Shown: positions 1 to 8,175, numbered from the stretch's first letter. The stretch is DNA of 64,000 nt from Bradyrhizobium iriomotense (GCF_030160715.1 NZ_BSOW01000005.1:124001-188000), one strand, 5' to 3'. Program-made: numbers and translations. Notes: generated from the letters alone by a model not told the origin.

Positions 1-17
1 CCGACGGCGGTGCCTCG

Positions 18-389
18 ATGGAAACGGTGACCGTCCATCGCACCGGACTTGGCGAGCTGCGCCTGCGCATCCCGCTATCGCGTACGATGGCGGTCGCGAC
101 GATTGCCGTCCCTCTGGCAAAGCTTGCCCGTGAGGGGCTCCTTCACGGCGTGACCGTCCAGAGCGGCGATGGCGTTCGCGACGCGGTTGAAAGCCAGGAG
201 GTGACGGGGATCGCCGCCGACAGCCTGGTCCATGCCGGGCTCCAGCGAAACGGTCTCTATTACTGCGCCGAGAACGACGATGGTTGCCTCTTGATCCCGG
301 TCGGGCCGATGACGCGGGACGTCGCGGTCTATTCGATCGCACTCACCTCGCTCAGTCACGCCCGCATCCTCGCGACCGCGCTCGAATAA
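18..389 (+). CDS. Hypothetical protein, possibly 5'-truncated by the window
   Basis: A 123-residue frame with no family I recognise. It has alternating hydrophobic and acidic stretches, one CAEN segment near residue 83, and no signal peptide or membrane helix. The frame stays open upstream to the first base, so the ATG at 18 may be an internal methionine of a longer gene. It sits 66 bp before the glycosyltransferase-like gene on the same strand and may be co-transcribed with it. Coding status rests on strand and position; function is unknown. Confidence 0.5.
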   Translation: METVTVHRTGLGELRLRIPLSRTMAVATIAVPLAKLAREGLLHGVTVQSGDGVRDAVESQEVTGIAADSLVHAGLQRNGLYYCAENDDGCLLIPVGPMTRDVAVYSIALTSLSHARILATALE

Positions 390-455
390 TGCGCCTGATC
401 GCGCCCCCTCGCCCGTTGAAGCCCAAGGGCCGATACGAAACGAGGGGGCACGGAG

Positions 456-1766
456 TTGACGGACGGAACGCAGACAGAACTTGACGGCCTCTTGCGCACA
501 GCCGGCATCCGGCTCGGCGAGGCGCAACGCCACCGCCTCGGCTGGCTGGTCGGCCGCTACGGCGCCCCGACGGTGCAGATTGCGCATGACGGCCGCCGCG
601 GCGGCGGGGTCATCATCCTCACCGAACCACCGAGCGGCGCCACGGCCGAGCTGTTCTACCATACGCTAACTCCCGGTTGCGCGGTCGTCATCCCGCTCAG
701 CGAGAATCCGGGCTTCGACTTCCTCAAGTCAAAGTTGACCGAGTTCGGCACCGTCGGCCCGAGCGCCGAGGGTCCGCATGAAATGTGGTGGGGCGGGATC
801 GGCTGGTCGAGGTTTCTCGCGGCCGCGGACGGATGCACGGTGCGGCCGCGCGTCATCTCCTACTACCCGTACGGCACCGACCCCGTCGCGATCCGCGCCT
901 TGCAGCACTCGCTCGAGACTTTTGAGCTCGACAGCCATGTCGAGCCGATCGCAGCCGAACTTGGCGAAGAGGTGCTTTGCTTCGAGAAGGCCGAGTTCAT
1001 CGCGCGGATGTGGAGCCGCTACCGCGAGCCGCTGCTGTTCGTCGAGGCCGGCGCGGTGTTGCGCGAGGCGCCCCTGCTGCCGTCGTCGCTCGGCTGCGAC
1101 GTCGCCCTCCACAAGTGGAACCGCTGGGAGATGTCGGCGCAAACTCTCTATCTCGGCCGCACGGCTGGCGCGGAGCAATTGCTGCAAGCCTGGCACCATC
1201 TCGCCGCCTCCCATCCCACGATCTGGGAAGGCTATCTGCTCGACCAGGCCTGGAGCCACGCCTCCTCGCACGGCCCGCTCGACACCGTCTGGCTCCCCCG
1301 CTCCTATCATGCGCTGACGGGTGACCTCGCAGCAAACCGCGCCATCATCGTCCATGCGCAGCCGACGACCACGACCGAGCTCGGGCCTGATCCGAGCTTC
1401 GCCGGCATGGTACGCGCCGCCCGTCGCGCCGGCCGGACCGGCGCGCGCGACGCCTTCATGGTCATGACCTCTCGGGCTGCCGCCGACAACGGCGTGGCCG
1501 TGATCCTGCGCGACATCGAGGCCAATGAGGCAGGCGCGGTCGCCGCCACCGTCGAGGCGGTGACCGGCGCCTTTGCCCGGGACTGCGGCGGCTTTGGCCG
1601 GTTCGAGCTATCGCTCTGCGGCTGGCAGGACGATGTCAGCACGGCGCGGGAAGCTGCGCGCCTCGCTCGCTATCGCGTTCTCGAGATCGCGCCGGGACAG
1701 AAGATCGCCGGCGACTTCTTCGCCAGCGCTGCGGCCGAAGCCACGCGCTGCCACCTCATCCCCTGA
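456..1766 (+). CDS. Glycosyltransferase-fold hypothetical protein
   Basis: A 436-residue protein starting at TTG, preceded by GAGGGGG at 442-448 as ribosome site. The middle (about residues 150-300) reads like a nucleotide-diphospho-sugar transferase fold: a hydrophobic strand ending LLFVEAGAVL at the place where GT-A enzymes carry DxD, then a segment with IWEGYLLDQAW, which resembles the late motif of such transferases. The DxD equivalent is degenerate (E-A-G), so activity is doubtful. The N- and C-terminal parts are unrecognised. The formyltransferase-like gene follows after 13 bp, so the two are probably one transcription unit acting on a sugar or surface glycan. This is a fold-level guess from motif spacing only. 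Confidence 0.55.
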   Translation: MTDGTQTELDGLLRTAGIRLGEAQRHRLGWLVGRYGAPTVQIAHDGRRGGGVIILTEPPSGATAELFYHTLTPGCAVVIPLSENPGFDFLKSKLTEFGTVGPSAEGPHEMWWGGIGWSRFLAAADGCTVRPRVISYYPYGTDPVAIRALQHSLETFELDSHVEPIAAELGEEVLCFEKAEFIARMWSRYREPLLFVEAGAVLREAPLLPSSLGCDVALHKWNRWEMSAQTLYLGRTAGAEQLLQAWHHLAASHPTIWEGYLLDQAWSHASSHGPLDTVWLPRSYHALTGDLAANRAIIVHAQPTTTTELGPDPSFAGMVRAARRAGRTGARDAFMVMTSRAAADNGVAVILRDIEANEAGAVAATVEAVTGAFARDCGGFGRFELSLCGWQDDVSTAREAARLARYRVLEIAPGQKIAGDFFASAAAEATRCHLIP

Positions 1767-1779
1767 CGAGAGCCATCCG

Positions 1780-2310
1780 ATGCTGAAAACCATCATCCTG
1801 CTCACCCAAACCGGCCAACAGCAGCTACCGCTTGCCGCACTGCTCCGCGAGCACAACCCAAACCTCTCCTTTTGCTCGGCGCTGTCGGCGCGCGATCTGC
1901 TCGCGATTGCACCCGACATCCTGCGTGATGCGCGGCTGGTGTCCTTTGCCAACGACATCGCAATACCAGAGAAATTCCTGCTCCAGCTCGGGTGCGGCGC
2001 CTACAAATTCTATGTCGCGCCCGTGCAATATCCGGGCTTGCCGACGGCGCCGGACGACAGCGACGATCCGCGTTGCTTCTCGGCGATCGCGCAATCGATG
2101 ACGATCTGGCCGGACACCCGCCGCGTGGTCGGACTTGAAACCCTGACCGTTCCGGAAGAGGCGTCGCCGATCGAACGCGAGCGGCAGACTTTCACCCGGC
2201 TCGCGCACCTGTTCTGGCGGATGGCCGGCATGATCGCGAATGAAGCGACTGAGCTGCCCGGGATCATCGACAGCAGCGAGAGCAAGCCGAGCTTTGCGCA
2301 GATGAACTGA
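1780..2310 (+). CDS. Formyltransferase-like protein lacking the catalytic motif
   Basis: A 176-residue protein; ATG 1780 is chosen because it lies 13 bp after the upstream stop, although the frame is open further back. Residues about 45-85 resemble the formyl-transferase core: a strand with SFANDIAIP, then YKFYVAPVQYPG in the position of the usual NFHPGxxxYPG. The catalytic Asn and His are replaced (K-F-Y), and the protein is far shorter than methionyl-tRNA formyltransferases (about 310 residues). It is therefore likely a non-catalytic or divergent relative. Pairing with a glycosyltransferase-like gene suggests modification of an amino sugar; this is inference. Confidence 0.5.
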   Translation: MLKTIILLTQTGQQQLPLAALLREHNPNLSFCSALSARDLLAIAPDILRDARLVSFANDIAIPEKFLLQLGCGAYKFYVAPVQYPGLPTAPDDSDDPRCFSAIAQSMTIWPDTRRVVGLETLTVPEEASPIERERQTFTRLAHLFWRMAGMIANEATELPGIIDSSESKPSFAQMN

Positions 2311-2428
2311 CCGGCGAAGGTGGTCGGCTTCGTTTCATCCGCTTTGCCGACAAGGCATCGCGATGCGCCGGTGTCGCGGTCGCGATGGCGAAGCCGATCG
2401 ACGGCTGCACTTTCGTCACCGGGTGCGT

Positions 2429-2689
2429 CTAGGACGCGGACTCATTAACGCGAAGCCATAGCCTGATCGAAGCGAGCTGGACGAAAGCAAGGTGGTTCGC
2501 TGCCAGCTTGTCGTAGCGCGTCGCCACCCGACGGCATTGTTTGATCCTGTTAAAGAACCGCCCGACCCGATTGCGAGCGCGGTAGAGATAAGGGCTGAAG
2601 CAGATCGGACGCTGCGAAACGCCGCGCGGCTTGTTCGGCAGCATCGGCTTGAGGGCAGCCCATTCACAATCGGCGAGTTCGTAGCGCAT
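2429..2689 (-). pseudogene. IS5-family transposase with a large in-frame internal deletion
   Basis: The 86-residue frame joins the conserved N-terminus of IS5-type transposases common in Bradyrhizobium (MRYELADCEWAALKPMLPNK) directly to their C-terminal end (PICFSPYLYRAR, then RFFNRIKQCRRVATRYDKL). The family normally has about 250-270 residues; some 170-180 central residues, including the first two acidic residues of the DDE triad, are missing, yet the reading frame is kept. The protein cannot be a working transposase. An inverted repeat (catgattc/gaatcatg) flanks the upstream region at about 2687-2723, as in full elements. Terminal inverted repeats and target duplication could not be fixed by eye. 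Confidence 0.85.
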
Positions 2690-2826
2690 GATTCGAGCCC
2701 CCAAGTTTGGGAGTTTGAATCATGTGCGTCCGGCCAAAGCCAAGTGAAGGCGGTGGGTGAGGGAGGCTCCTCCACACGTCAGCTATGATATGTTGTGCCT
2801 TTCTTCATCGCAGGAGATAGACTGAC

Positions 2827-3645
2827 GTGTCCGATACCCAGAAACTGACGCCCGCACTCTCGACGCCTGGGCGCGACCTGCTGAGGCGAGAAATACATAA
2901 AGGACTGGCGGACAGAGCGGCCGGCCGCGTCAAAGACCTCGATGTTGACGCCATCCCTGCCAAAGGAAAGAAGCTATTCCAGAAGCGCTCAATCTCCAAT
3001 GTAAGGCAATTCGGAGCTGATGGTCGAAAGACTCTCTTCTTGCTGCTTCTCCTTTTCGCGATCCCCGCGGACGACTGCTCCGCGCAGACACCGCCCCCGC
3101 CAGTCGACGAACATGCGTTTGAGCGCGTGCCGCCGACGGTCGTGAAGGGATTGGCGACCCGCTTTTCGCTAGGCGCATTCGCCGGCCGCTTCGAGGAGAC
3201 GCCGCTCGACGCGGTCCGCGAAGCCGTGGGCGAAGGGACCATCCAACACCAGGGCGACGCTGGAGATAGCATCTATTGGCTGTGTTATAGGCGCGCGCAG
3301 CATCGAATATGGGTCGTGTCCAGCGGAGAGATGGGCGGCCCGGACCATCTCGTCACAGAGATCGTTGAAGAGCTCACCGAGAAAGACACCGAGACCTCGA
3401 CCGATTGCGCCATCATCCCGGAAAAGTTCGCGCCCCTCGTCTTCGACGGCACCCTGCATTTAGGTATGTCGCGTTTGGAGGTAGTCACGGCGCTGGGACC
3501 GCCGTCGAAGTCGGAAGCTGCTCAGATGGTGTATTCTCACGTCGGAAAGCTCGCAGACGGTTTCGATGAGACCGCATGGCTCATTCTCCGATTTCGTGAG
3601 GAAAAGCTCGTGTCCATGCGCGGCGGCAAGACCACGACGAATTGA
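2827..3645 (+). CDS. Secreted hypothetical protein with antitoxin-like N-terminal leader
   Basis: A 272-residue frame from GTG 2827. Residues 1-53 resemble the C-terminal half of ParD/CopG-type antitoxins (LLRREIHKGLADRAAGRVKDL, then DVDAIPAKGKKLFQKR). Residues about 66-88 are a Sec signal peptide (RKTLFLLLLLFAIPADDCSA). The remainder is a periplasmic-looking domain ending with the pattern LHLGMSRLEVVTALGPPS, typical of small outer-membrane-linked or SmpA-like folds. No in-frame ATG lies just before the signal peptide, so the antitoxin segment appears fused to it. This is either a real chimera made by the mobile-element activity upstream, or the signal peptide starts at a non-ATG codon. No toxin gene is nearby. 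Confidence 0.55.
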   Translation: MSDTQKLTPALSTPGRDLLRREIHKGLADRAAGRVKDLDVDAIPAKGKKLFQKRSISNVRQFGADGRKTLFLLLLLFAIPADDCSAQTPPPPVDEHAFERVPPTVVKGLATRFSLGAFAGRFEETPLDAVREAVGEGTIQHQGDAGDSIYWLCYRRAQHRIWVVSSGEMGGPDHLVTEIVEELTEKDTETSTDCAIIPEKFAPLVFDGTLHLGMSRLEVVTALGPPSKSEAAQMVYSHVGKLADGFDETAWLILRFREEKLVSMRGGKTTTN

Positions 3646-4031
3646 AGTGGCTGCTAGCAGCGTTCATGCTTCACAGCGTGATGCGAGCGAGTCACGCTCG
3701 CTCCCGCACGATCCCCATCACATACCCGAGCTTCTCCACGACCTTCGGCGAAAGCAAGCCCAGGGCACTCGGTCATCCACTTTGGCTTCGATGCCCCCGA
3801 AGCAGGGGCCGAACTGACCCAAGGTGATGAGCAGCCGGGATCAAGAGTTCGACGTTTACGGATGCGATTGAATCCGTCTGTCGCCTCATGTCGCCTTTGA
3901 AGGGTAGATCGGACCTGCCTAAGAGCGGTTCAAAACGACGCGATTGGCCCATCGCGTCATTTGCTGCGATTGCACAAAGACGTCGGTGTCGGAGCAAAGC
4001 GGACATCACCAATGATTTATGAGTACGCGTC
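3646..4031. other. Intergenic stretch, no supported gene
   Basis: About 390 bp between convergent genes. It holds a 12-bp palindrome GCTGCTAGCAGC (3650-3661) just after the upstream stop and a short hairpin AGCGAG-N5-CTCGCT (3686-3702), without a T-run, that may act as a weak terminator. Short open frames here have no family resemblance or ribosome sites. I see no RNA gene. Confidence 0.5.
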
Positions 4032-5198
4032 CTAGTACGACTTGGCGAGGCCAAGCACTTTTTCCGCGATGAAGCTGAGCGCGAGCTGCGGGCTCACCGG
4101 CGCAATGCGCGGGATCAGGATCTCGCGCAGATAGCGCTCGACGTGAAACTCCTTGGCGTAGCCGAAGCCGCCATGGGTCATCACCGCCTGCTCGCACGCC
4201 TGGAAGCCGGCTTCGCCTGCGAGATATTTTGCAGCGTTGGCGGCGGCGCCGCAGGGCATGCCCTTGTCATATTGCCAGGCCGCCGACATCACCATCAGCC
4301 AGGCCGCCTCAAGCTCGACCCAGTTCACCGCGAGCGGATGCTGGATGCCCTGGTTCTTGCCGATCGGGCGGTTGAATACGACACGCGTCTTGGCATATTC
4401 GGTCGCACGCGACAGCGCGAGCTTGCCGAGGCCCACCGCTTCGGCTGCGATGAGGATACGCTCAGGGTTCATGCCTTCGAGGATGTATTCGAAACCGCGT
4501 CCCTCTTCGCCGATGCGGTCTTCCATCGGGATCTCGAAATCCTCGAAGAACAGTTCGTTGGAATCGACGCTTTTGCGGCCCATCTTCTCGATCTCGTGGA
4601 CCTTGATCCGCTTGCGGTCGAAATTCGTGTAGAACAGGCTGAGGCCATGGGTGGGCGAACGCACCTCCTCGAGCGGCGTCGTGCGCGCGAGCAGCAGGAT
4701 CTTGTGCGCGACTTGGGCGGTTGAGATCCACACCTTCTGGCCGTTGACGATATAGCGGTCGTTCTTGGCGACCGCGCGGGTCTTGAGCTGCGTGGTGTTG
4801 AGGCCGGTGTTGGGCTCGGTGACGGCGAAGCAGGCCTTCTCGCTACCTTCGACCATCGGCGGCAACATGCGCTTGCGCTGCTCTTCGGTGCCGAACACGA
4901 CGACCGGATTGAGGCCGAACACGTTGATATGCACGGCAGAGGCGCCCGACATGCCGGCGCCGGATTCCGCGATCGTGCGCATCATGATCGCGGCCTCGGT
5001 GATGCCGAGACCGGTGCCGCCATAGGCCTCGGGCACGCAGATGCCGAGCCAGCCGGCATCGGCCAGGGCCTTGTGGAAATCATGCGGGAAGCCGCCTTCG
5101 CGGTCCTTGTTCAGCCAGTAGGCGTCGTCAAAGCCTTCGCAGATCTTCGCGATGGCGTCGCGGATGGCTTCCTGCTGATCGGTGAGCGCGAAATCCAT
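4032..5198 (-). CDS. Acyl-CoA dehydrogenase family protein
   Basis: A 388-residue flavoenzyme that would oxidise an acyl-CoA to the 2-enoyl-CoA, passing electrons to ETF. Family marks are the N-terminal helical start LTDQQEAIRDAI, the FAD/substrate motif CFAVTEPNTG (about 123-132), VNGQKVWIST (151-160), GRGFEYILEGMNPER, and MTHGGFGYAKEFHVERYLR near the end. At the usual catalytic YEGT position the sequence is APVSP, so that glutamate is absent; a glutamate at residue 246 (NPERIL) matches the position used by isovaleryl-CoA dehydrogenase and long-chain enzymes. It is divergent from the MaoC-CitE genes, so it may feed an enoyl-CoA to that pathway. Confidence 0.93.
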   Translation of the reverse strand: MDFALTDQQEAIRDAIAKICEGFDDAYWLNKDREGGFPHDFHKALADAGWLGICVPEAYGGTGLGITEAAIMMRTIAESGAGMSGASAVHINVFGLNPVVVFGTEEQRKRMLPPMVEGSEKACFAVTEPNTGLNTTQLKTRAVAKNDRYIVNGQKVWISTAQVAHKILLLARTTPLEEVRSPTHGLSLFYTNFDRKRIKVHEIEKMGRKSVDSNELFFEDFEIPMEDRIGEEGRGFEYILEGMNPERILIAAEAVGLGKLALSRATEYAKTRVVFNRPIGKNQGIQHPLAVNWVELEAAWLMVMSAAWQYDKGMPCGAAANAAKYLAGEAGFQACEQAVMTHGGFGYAKEFHVERYLREILIPRIAPVSPQLALSFIAEKVLGLAKSY

Positions 5199-5505
5199 GC
5201 TGAATGTCCTTGCTCGAGGCTCGTTAGGTCCTAGCAGGACCTCGGCTCGACTGCCTCGATGAGCTTCTTGTTCATTCGTTTCTCCCAGACGCGTAGCAAC
5301 GCCGGAGCCCGCAGCTCAAAGCCGCTGGCCCCTCGCACCATTTCTTGCTTGAGCGAAACGTACATATATGTGAATTTATCTGTCAAGGTTATGAACAATG
5401 CATGGGGCTATGCGTCGGAAGGCGGGGGGAAGGCTCACCTCACGGGTCGGAATTTCGAACCCCGGATTCATGCATCTGAACCATCGGCTTGGACGGAGAG
5501 ACAGG
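5199..5505. promoter_or_regulatory. Divergent control region with palindrome ACATATATGT
   Basis: A roughly 300-bp divergent intergenic region between the acyl-CoA dehydrogenase and maoC-like genes. At 5362-5371 there is a perfect 10-bp palindrome ACATATATGT in an AT-rich patch that stands out from the GC-rich surroundings, a plausible operator or promoter core. The IclR regulator three genes downstream is the obvious candidate binder, but this is inference. An upstream in-frame extension of the maoC-like frame (from 5398) has no good ribosome site and is not taken as coding. Confidence 0.45.
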
Positions 5506-5958
5506 ATGGCCGGCCTTTACTTCGAGGATTTTTCGGTCGGCCAGGAGTTCAGACATCCACTGACCCGCACGGTCACGGAGATGGACAACACGCTGTTCAG
5601 CCTGCTGACGCTCAACCCGCAGCCCCTGCACATCGATGCGCATTTCTCCGCACAGACCGAATTTGGCCAGCGCATCTTCAACAGCCTCTATACGCTCGGC
5701 ATCATGATCGGCATGACGGTCTATGACACGACACTCGGCACCACCGTCGCCAATCTCGGCATGACCGACGTGACCTTCCCCAAACCGGTGTTCCATGGCG
5801 ACACGCTGCGGGCGACGACGAAGGTGCTGTCGGTGCGGGAATCCAAATCTCGCCCGAAGGCAGGCATCGTCGAGTTCGAGCACCATGCCTACAACCAGAA
5901 CGACGAGATCGTCGGCAAATGCCGCCGCATGGCGATGATGCACAAGAGGCCGGTCTGA
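5506..5958 (+). CDS. MaoC-like hot-dog hydratase
   Basis: A 150-residue single hot-dog domain protein of the MaoC/(R)-enoyl-CoA hydratase group, as found beside CitE-like lyases (mesaconyl-CoA hydratase type). ATG 5506 is preferred because GGAGAGACAGG lies just before it. The hydratase signature is modified: LLTLNPQPLHIDAHFS (about residues 33-48) in place of the usual D-x-NPxHxD, followed by TEFGQRIFNS and VTFPKPVFHGDTL. The stop overlaps the start of the next gene by one base (TGATG), implying translational coupling. It likely hydrates an unsaturated C4-C5 dicarboxylyl-CoA for the lyase to cleave. Confidence 0.88.
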   Translation: MAGLYFEDFSVGQEFRHPLTRTVTEMDNTLFSLLTLNPQPLHIDAHFSAQTEFGQRIFNSLYTLGIMIGMTVYDTTLGTTVANLGMTDVTFPKPVFHGDTLRATTKVLSVRESKSRPKAGIVEFEHHAYNQNDEIVGKCRRMAMMHKRPV

Positions 5959-6809
5959 TGCGCTCCATGCTGTTCGTGCCGGGCGATTCCCCACGCAAAT
6001 TCGAGAAGGCGAGTGAAGGCAAGGCCGACGCCCTGATCATCGATCTCGAAGACTCCGTCGTCACCGAGAAGAAGGACGAAGCGCGCAAGCTCACGCTTGC
6101 GATGCTGAAGGGCCGCCGCGGCTCGCACCAGCTCTATGTCCGCGTCAACGCGCTCGACACCGGGATGACGCTCGCCGATCTCGCCGCGGTGATGCCCGGC
6201 GCGCCCGACGGCATCGTGCTGCCGAAATCGCGCGGCGGCGACGACGTCCAGCAGGTCGCGCTGTGGCTCGACGCATTCGAGGCGGCCGCCGGCATCACGT
6301 TGGGCTCGACCCGCATCGTCTGCGTCGCAACGGAAACGGCCGGCTCGATCTTCGGCCTCGGCACCTACAAGGATTGCTCTCCTCGCCTCGCCGGCCTGAT
6401 GTGGGGCGCCGAAGATCTCTCCGCTTCGCTGGGCGCCACCGAGAAGGCCAGCGGCGGTTTATTTCATAGCCCCTATCGCCTGGCGCGCGATCTCTGCCTG
6501 ATGGCGGCGGCCGCAGCGGAGGTCGCGCCGATCGACACCGTCTATACCGACATCGACAACCTCGCCGGCCTCGAGCAGGAGACGCGTGCCGCGCGGCGTG
6601 ATGGATTCTCCGCAAAGGCACTGATCCATCCCAAGCATGTCGACATCGTCAACGCGGCGTTCGCGCCGACCGACGCCGAGCGGACATGGGCCGAGAAGGT
6701 GATCGCGGCCTTCGCCGACAATCCTAATTCCGGCACGCTGCGCCTCGACGGCATGATGATCGACAAGCCGCATCTTCGCGCCGCGAAGAAGATCCTTGGC
6801 CTACCCTAG
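5958..6809 (+). CDS. HpcH/HpaI aldolase, CitE-like (malyl/citramalyl-CoA lyase type)
   Basis: A 283-residue TIM-barrel lyase. It has the N-terminal SMLFVPGDSPRKFEKA, the LIIDLEDSVVTEKK metal-site region, LPKSRGGDDV, ETAGSIFGLG with the conserved glutamate, and GAEDLSASLGA. These fit CitE-type enzymes acting on malyl-CoA, beta-methylmalyl-CoA or citramalyl-CoA. No CitD/CitF subunits accompany it, so it is not part of classical citrate lyase. With the overlapping MaoC hydratase, it would carry out hydration then C-C cleavage to glyoxylate or pyruvate plus an acyl-CoA. The exact substrate cannot be read from sequence. Confidence 0.9.
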   Translation: MRSMLFVPGDSPRKFEKASEGKADALIIDLEDSVVTEKKDEARKLTLAMLKGRRGSHQLYVRVNALDTGMTLADLAAVMPGAPDGIVLPKSRGGDDVQQVALWLDAFEAAAGITLGSTRIVCVATETAGSIFGLGTYKDCSPRLAGLMWGAEDLSASLGATEKASGGLFHSPYRLARDLCLMAAAAAEVAPIDTVYTDIDNLAGLEQETRAARRDGFSAKALIHPKHVDIVNAAFAPTDAERTWAEKVIAAFADNPNSGTLRLDGMMIDKPHLRAAKKILGLP

Positions 6810-6822
6810 GACGCGATCCCAA

Positions 6823-7563
6823 ATGATCGTTCGCCAAGCCGCCAATGTCCTGGAGATCATGGAATACTTCGCGCAGGCCAAGAAGCCCGCGACGCTCGCG
6901 GAGATCGCCGATCATTTCGGCTGGCCGCGCTCGTCGACCTTCAACCTCCTCGCGACGCTGTCGGAGAAGGGCTATCTCTACGAGCCGCGGCGGCGCGGCG
7001 GCTACTACCCGACGCCGCGCTGGCTGACGCTGGCCCGGATGGTGTCCGAAGTCGAGCCGCTGCCGCCATGGGTGCATGCGCTGATCTCGGAGCTTTCGGC
7101 GGAGACCGGCGAGACCGCGTCCATCGTTGCGCCATCGGGAGTCATGGCGGTGTTCATCGACGTCGTGGAGTCGCAGGCCCCGATCCGCTACTTCGCGACG
7201 ATTGGCCACCGCATTCCCATTCATGCGAGCGCCAGCGGCCGCGCGCTGCTGCTGCAATATTCCAAGGAGGAGCGCGACCAGCTCTATCGCAAGATCGAGT
7301 TCAGGCCGTATGGCGCGTCGACGCCGATCAGCATCGAGGCGGTCGAAGCGGAGCTGCGCAATTCGATCGCCCGCGGCTATTGCCAGAGCTTTGGCGACTA
7401 CAGCCGCGACCTCGCAGGCGCCGCGATCCCGCTGCCGATCGGCGATCGGCGCCTCTCTGTTGTTGTCGCGGGGCCCGAGTTTCGTATCGGCCCCAAAGTG
7501 CCCGATGTTGCGGCGCTGATCGCAAGGACGATCGATCGGCTGCGGCCGAAGACGGCCGCATAG
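6823..7563 (+). CDS. IclR-family transcriptional regulator
   Basis: A 246-residue protein with an N-terminal winged helix (VRQAANVLEIMEYFAQ, TLAEIADHFGWPRSSTFNLLATL, KGYL) and a C-terminal IclR ligand-binding domain (IGHRIPIHASASGRALL, YCQSFGDYSRDLAGAAIPL). ATG 6823 is chosen, 13 bp after the lyase stop; a TTG at 6796 overlapping the lyase is possible. As last gene of the maoC-citE operon it probably regulates this operon and perhaps the divergent acyl-CoA dehydrogenase, with a CoA-pathway acid as effector. IclR proteins often control such aromatic or dicarboxylate catabolic genes. Confidence 0.92.
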   Translation: MIVRQAANVLEIMEYFAQAKKPATLAEIADHFGWPRSSTFNLLATLSEKGYLYEPRRRGGYYPTPRWLTLARMVSEVEPLPPWVHALISELSAETGETASIVAPSGVMAVFIDVVESQAPIRYFATIGHRIPIHASASGRALLLQYSKEERDQLYRKIEFRPYGASTPISIEAVEAELRNSIARGYCQSFGDYSRDLAGAAIPLPIGDRRLSVVVAGPEFRIGPKVPDVAALIARTIDRLRPKTAA

Positions 7564-7572
7564 TCTGCAGAT

Positions 7573-8025
7573 TTATTCGAATCCCTGAGCCGCCGGCATT
7601 GAGGTCTGCGTCGGCGCAGCGGGAGCAGCAGGCGCAGCGTGCGCTGGCGGAGTACTAGCCGGCCCCATTTGAGCGACGCGGCCATTGGCTTCCATCGCCC
7701 TACTGCTCGTGGGACCCGGGGTCGCAGAGGCGGGCGTCGGGGCCACCGGGGCTGGCGCTGGAGACGCCGAACTCGGGACGCGATTGGCTTCTCTGCGTGC
7801 CCGTTGCCGGCTCGTCGCCGACCGGGAACCGCGCAAACCCCACGAGCGCGCGATGGAAGGGCCGGCGGCATAGCCAACAAAGGCGCCGGCTACGGCACCG
7901 ACCGGCCCCAGCACGATAGCGCCGGAGACGGCTCCAAGAGCAGCATCGCCGGCGCGCTCCTGCGCAACGGCACCTGCCGGAACCAACGCCAGCATCACGA
8001 CTGCGGCCATCAAAAATCTGTTCAT
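7573..8025 (-). CDS. Secreted glycine-zipper protein with Ala/Pro-rich tail
   Basis: A 150-residue exported protein. ATG 8025 follows GGGAGGCGCG; a longer upstream frame lacks support. Residues 1-22 are a signal peptide ending AVAQ; residues about 25-58 form a Gly/Ala-rich zipper (GAVSGAIVLGPVGAVAGAF) that could insert into or span the outer membrane. The C-terminal 70 residues are Ala/Pro/Ser/Thr-rich and low complexity. Short proteins of this design are frequent in Bradyrhizobium and mostly uncharacterised. It converges on the IclR gene with 9 bp between stops. Confidence 0.7.
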   Translation of the reverse strand: MNRFLMAAVVMLALVPAGAVAQERAGDAALGAVSGAIVLGPVGAVAGAFVGYAAGPSIARSWGLRGSRSATSRQRARREANRVPSSASPAPAPVAPTPASATPGPTSSRAMEANGRVAQMGPASTPPAHAAPAAPAAPTQTSMPAAQGFE

Positions 8026-8175
8026 CGGCGCGCCTCCCTCACGGGAATTCACTCTTACGAAAATATGGCAGCAGGACGTTTGTTTATCGCCCAACACAGG
8101 GCAATCAGCCGATGGAACTCCGGCCGTCAGCGAAACTCCGCCGGGATGGTTGTCCCGACGGAAGCGGCTCAACTC

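Noticed and set aside
2311..2428. Left terminal inverted repeat of the deleted IS element
   Set aside because: No convincing match to the right-end sequence near 2755-2790 could be found by eye, so element borders are not called.
3773..4054. Minus-strand frame overlapping the end of the acyl-CoA dehydrogenase gene
   Set aside because: No ribosome site, no domain pattern, and it overlaps the 3' end of a well-supported gene.
5958..6809. Citrate lyase beta subunit of a citrate fermentation complex
   Set aside because: No citD, citF or citX genes; paired instead with a MaoC hydratase.
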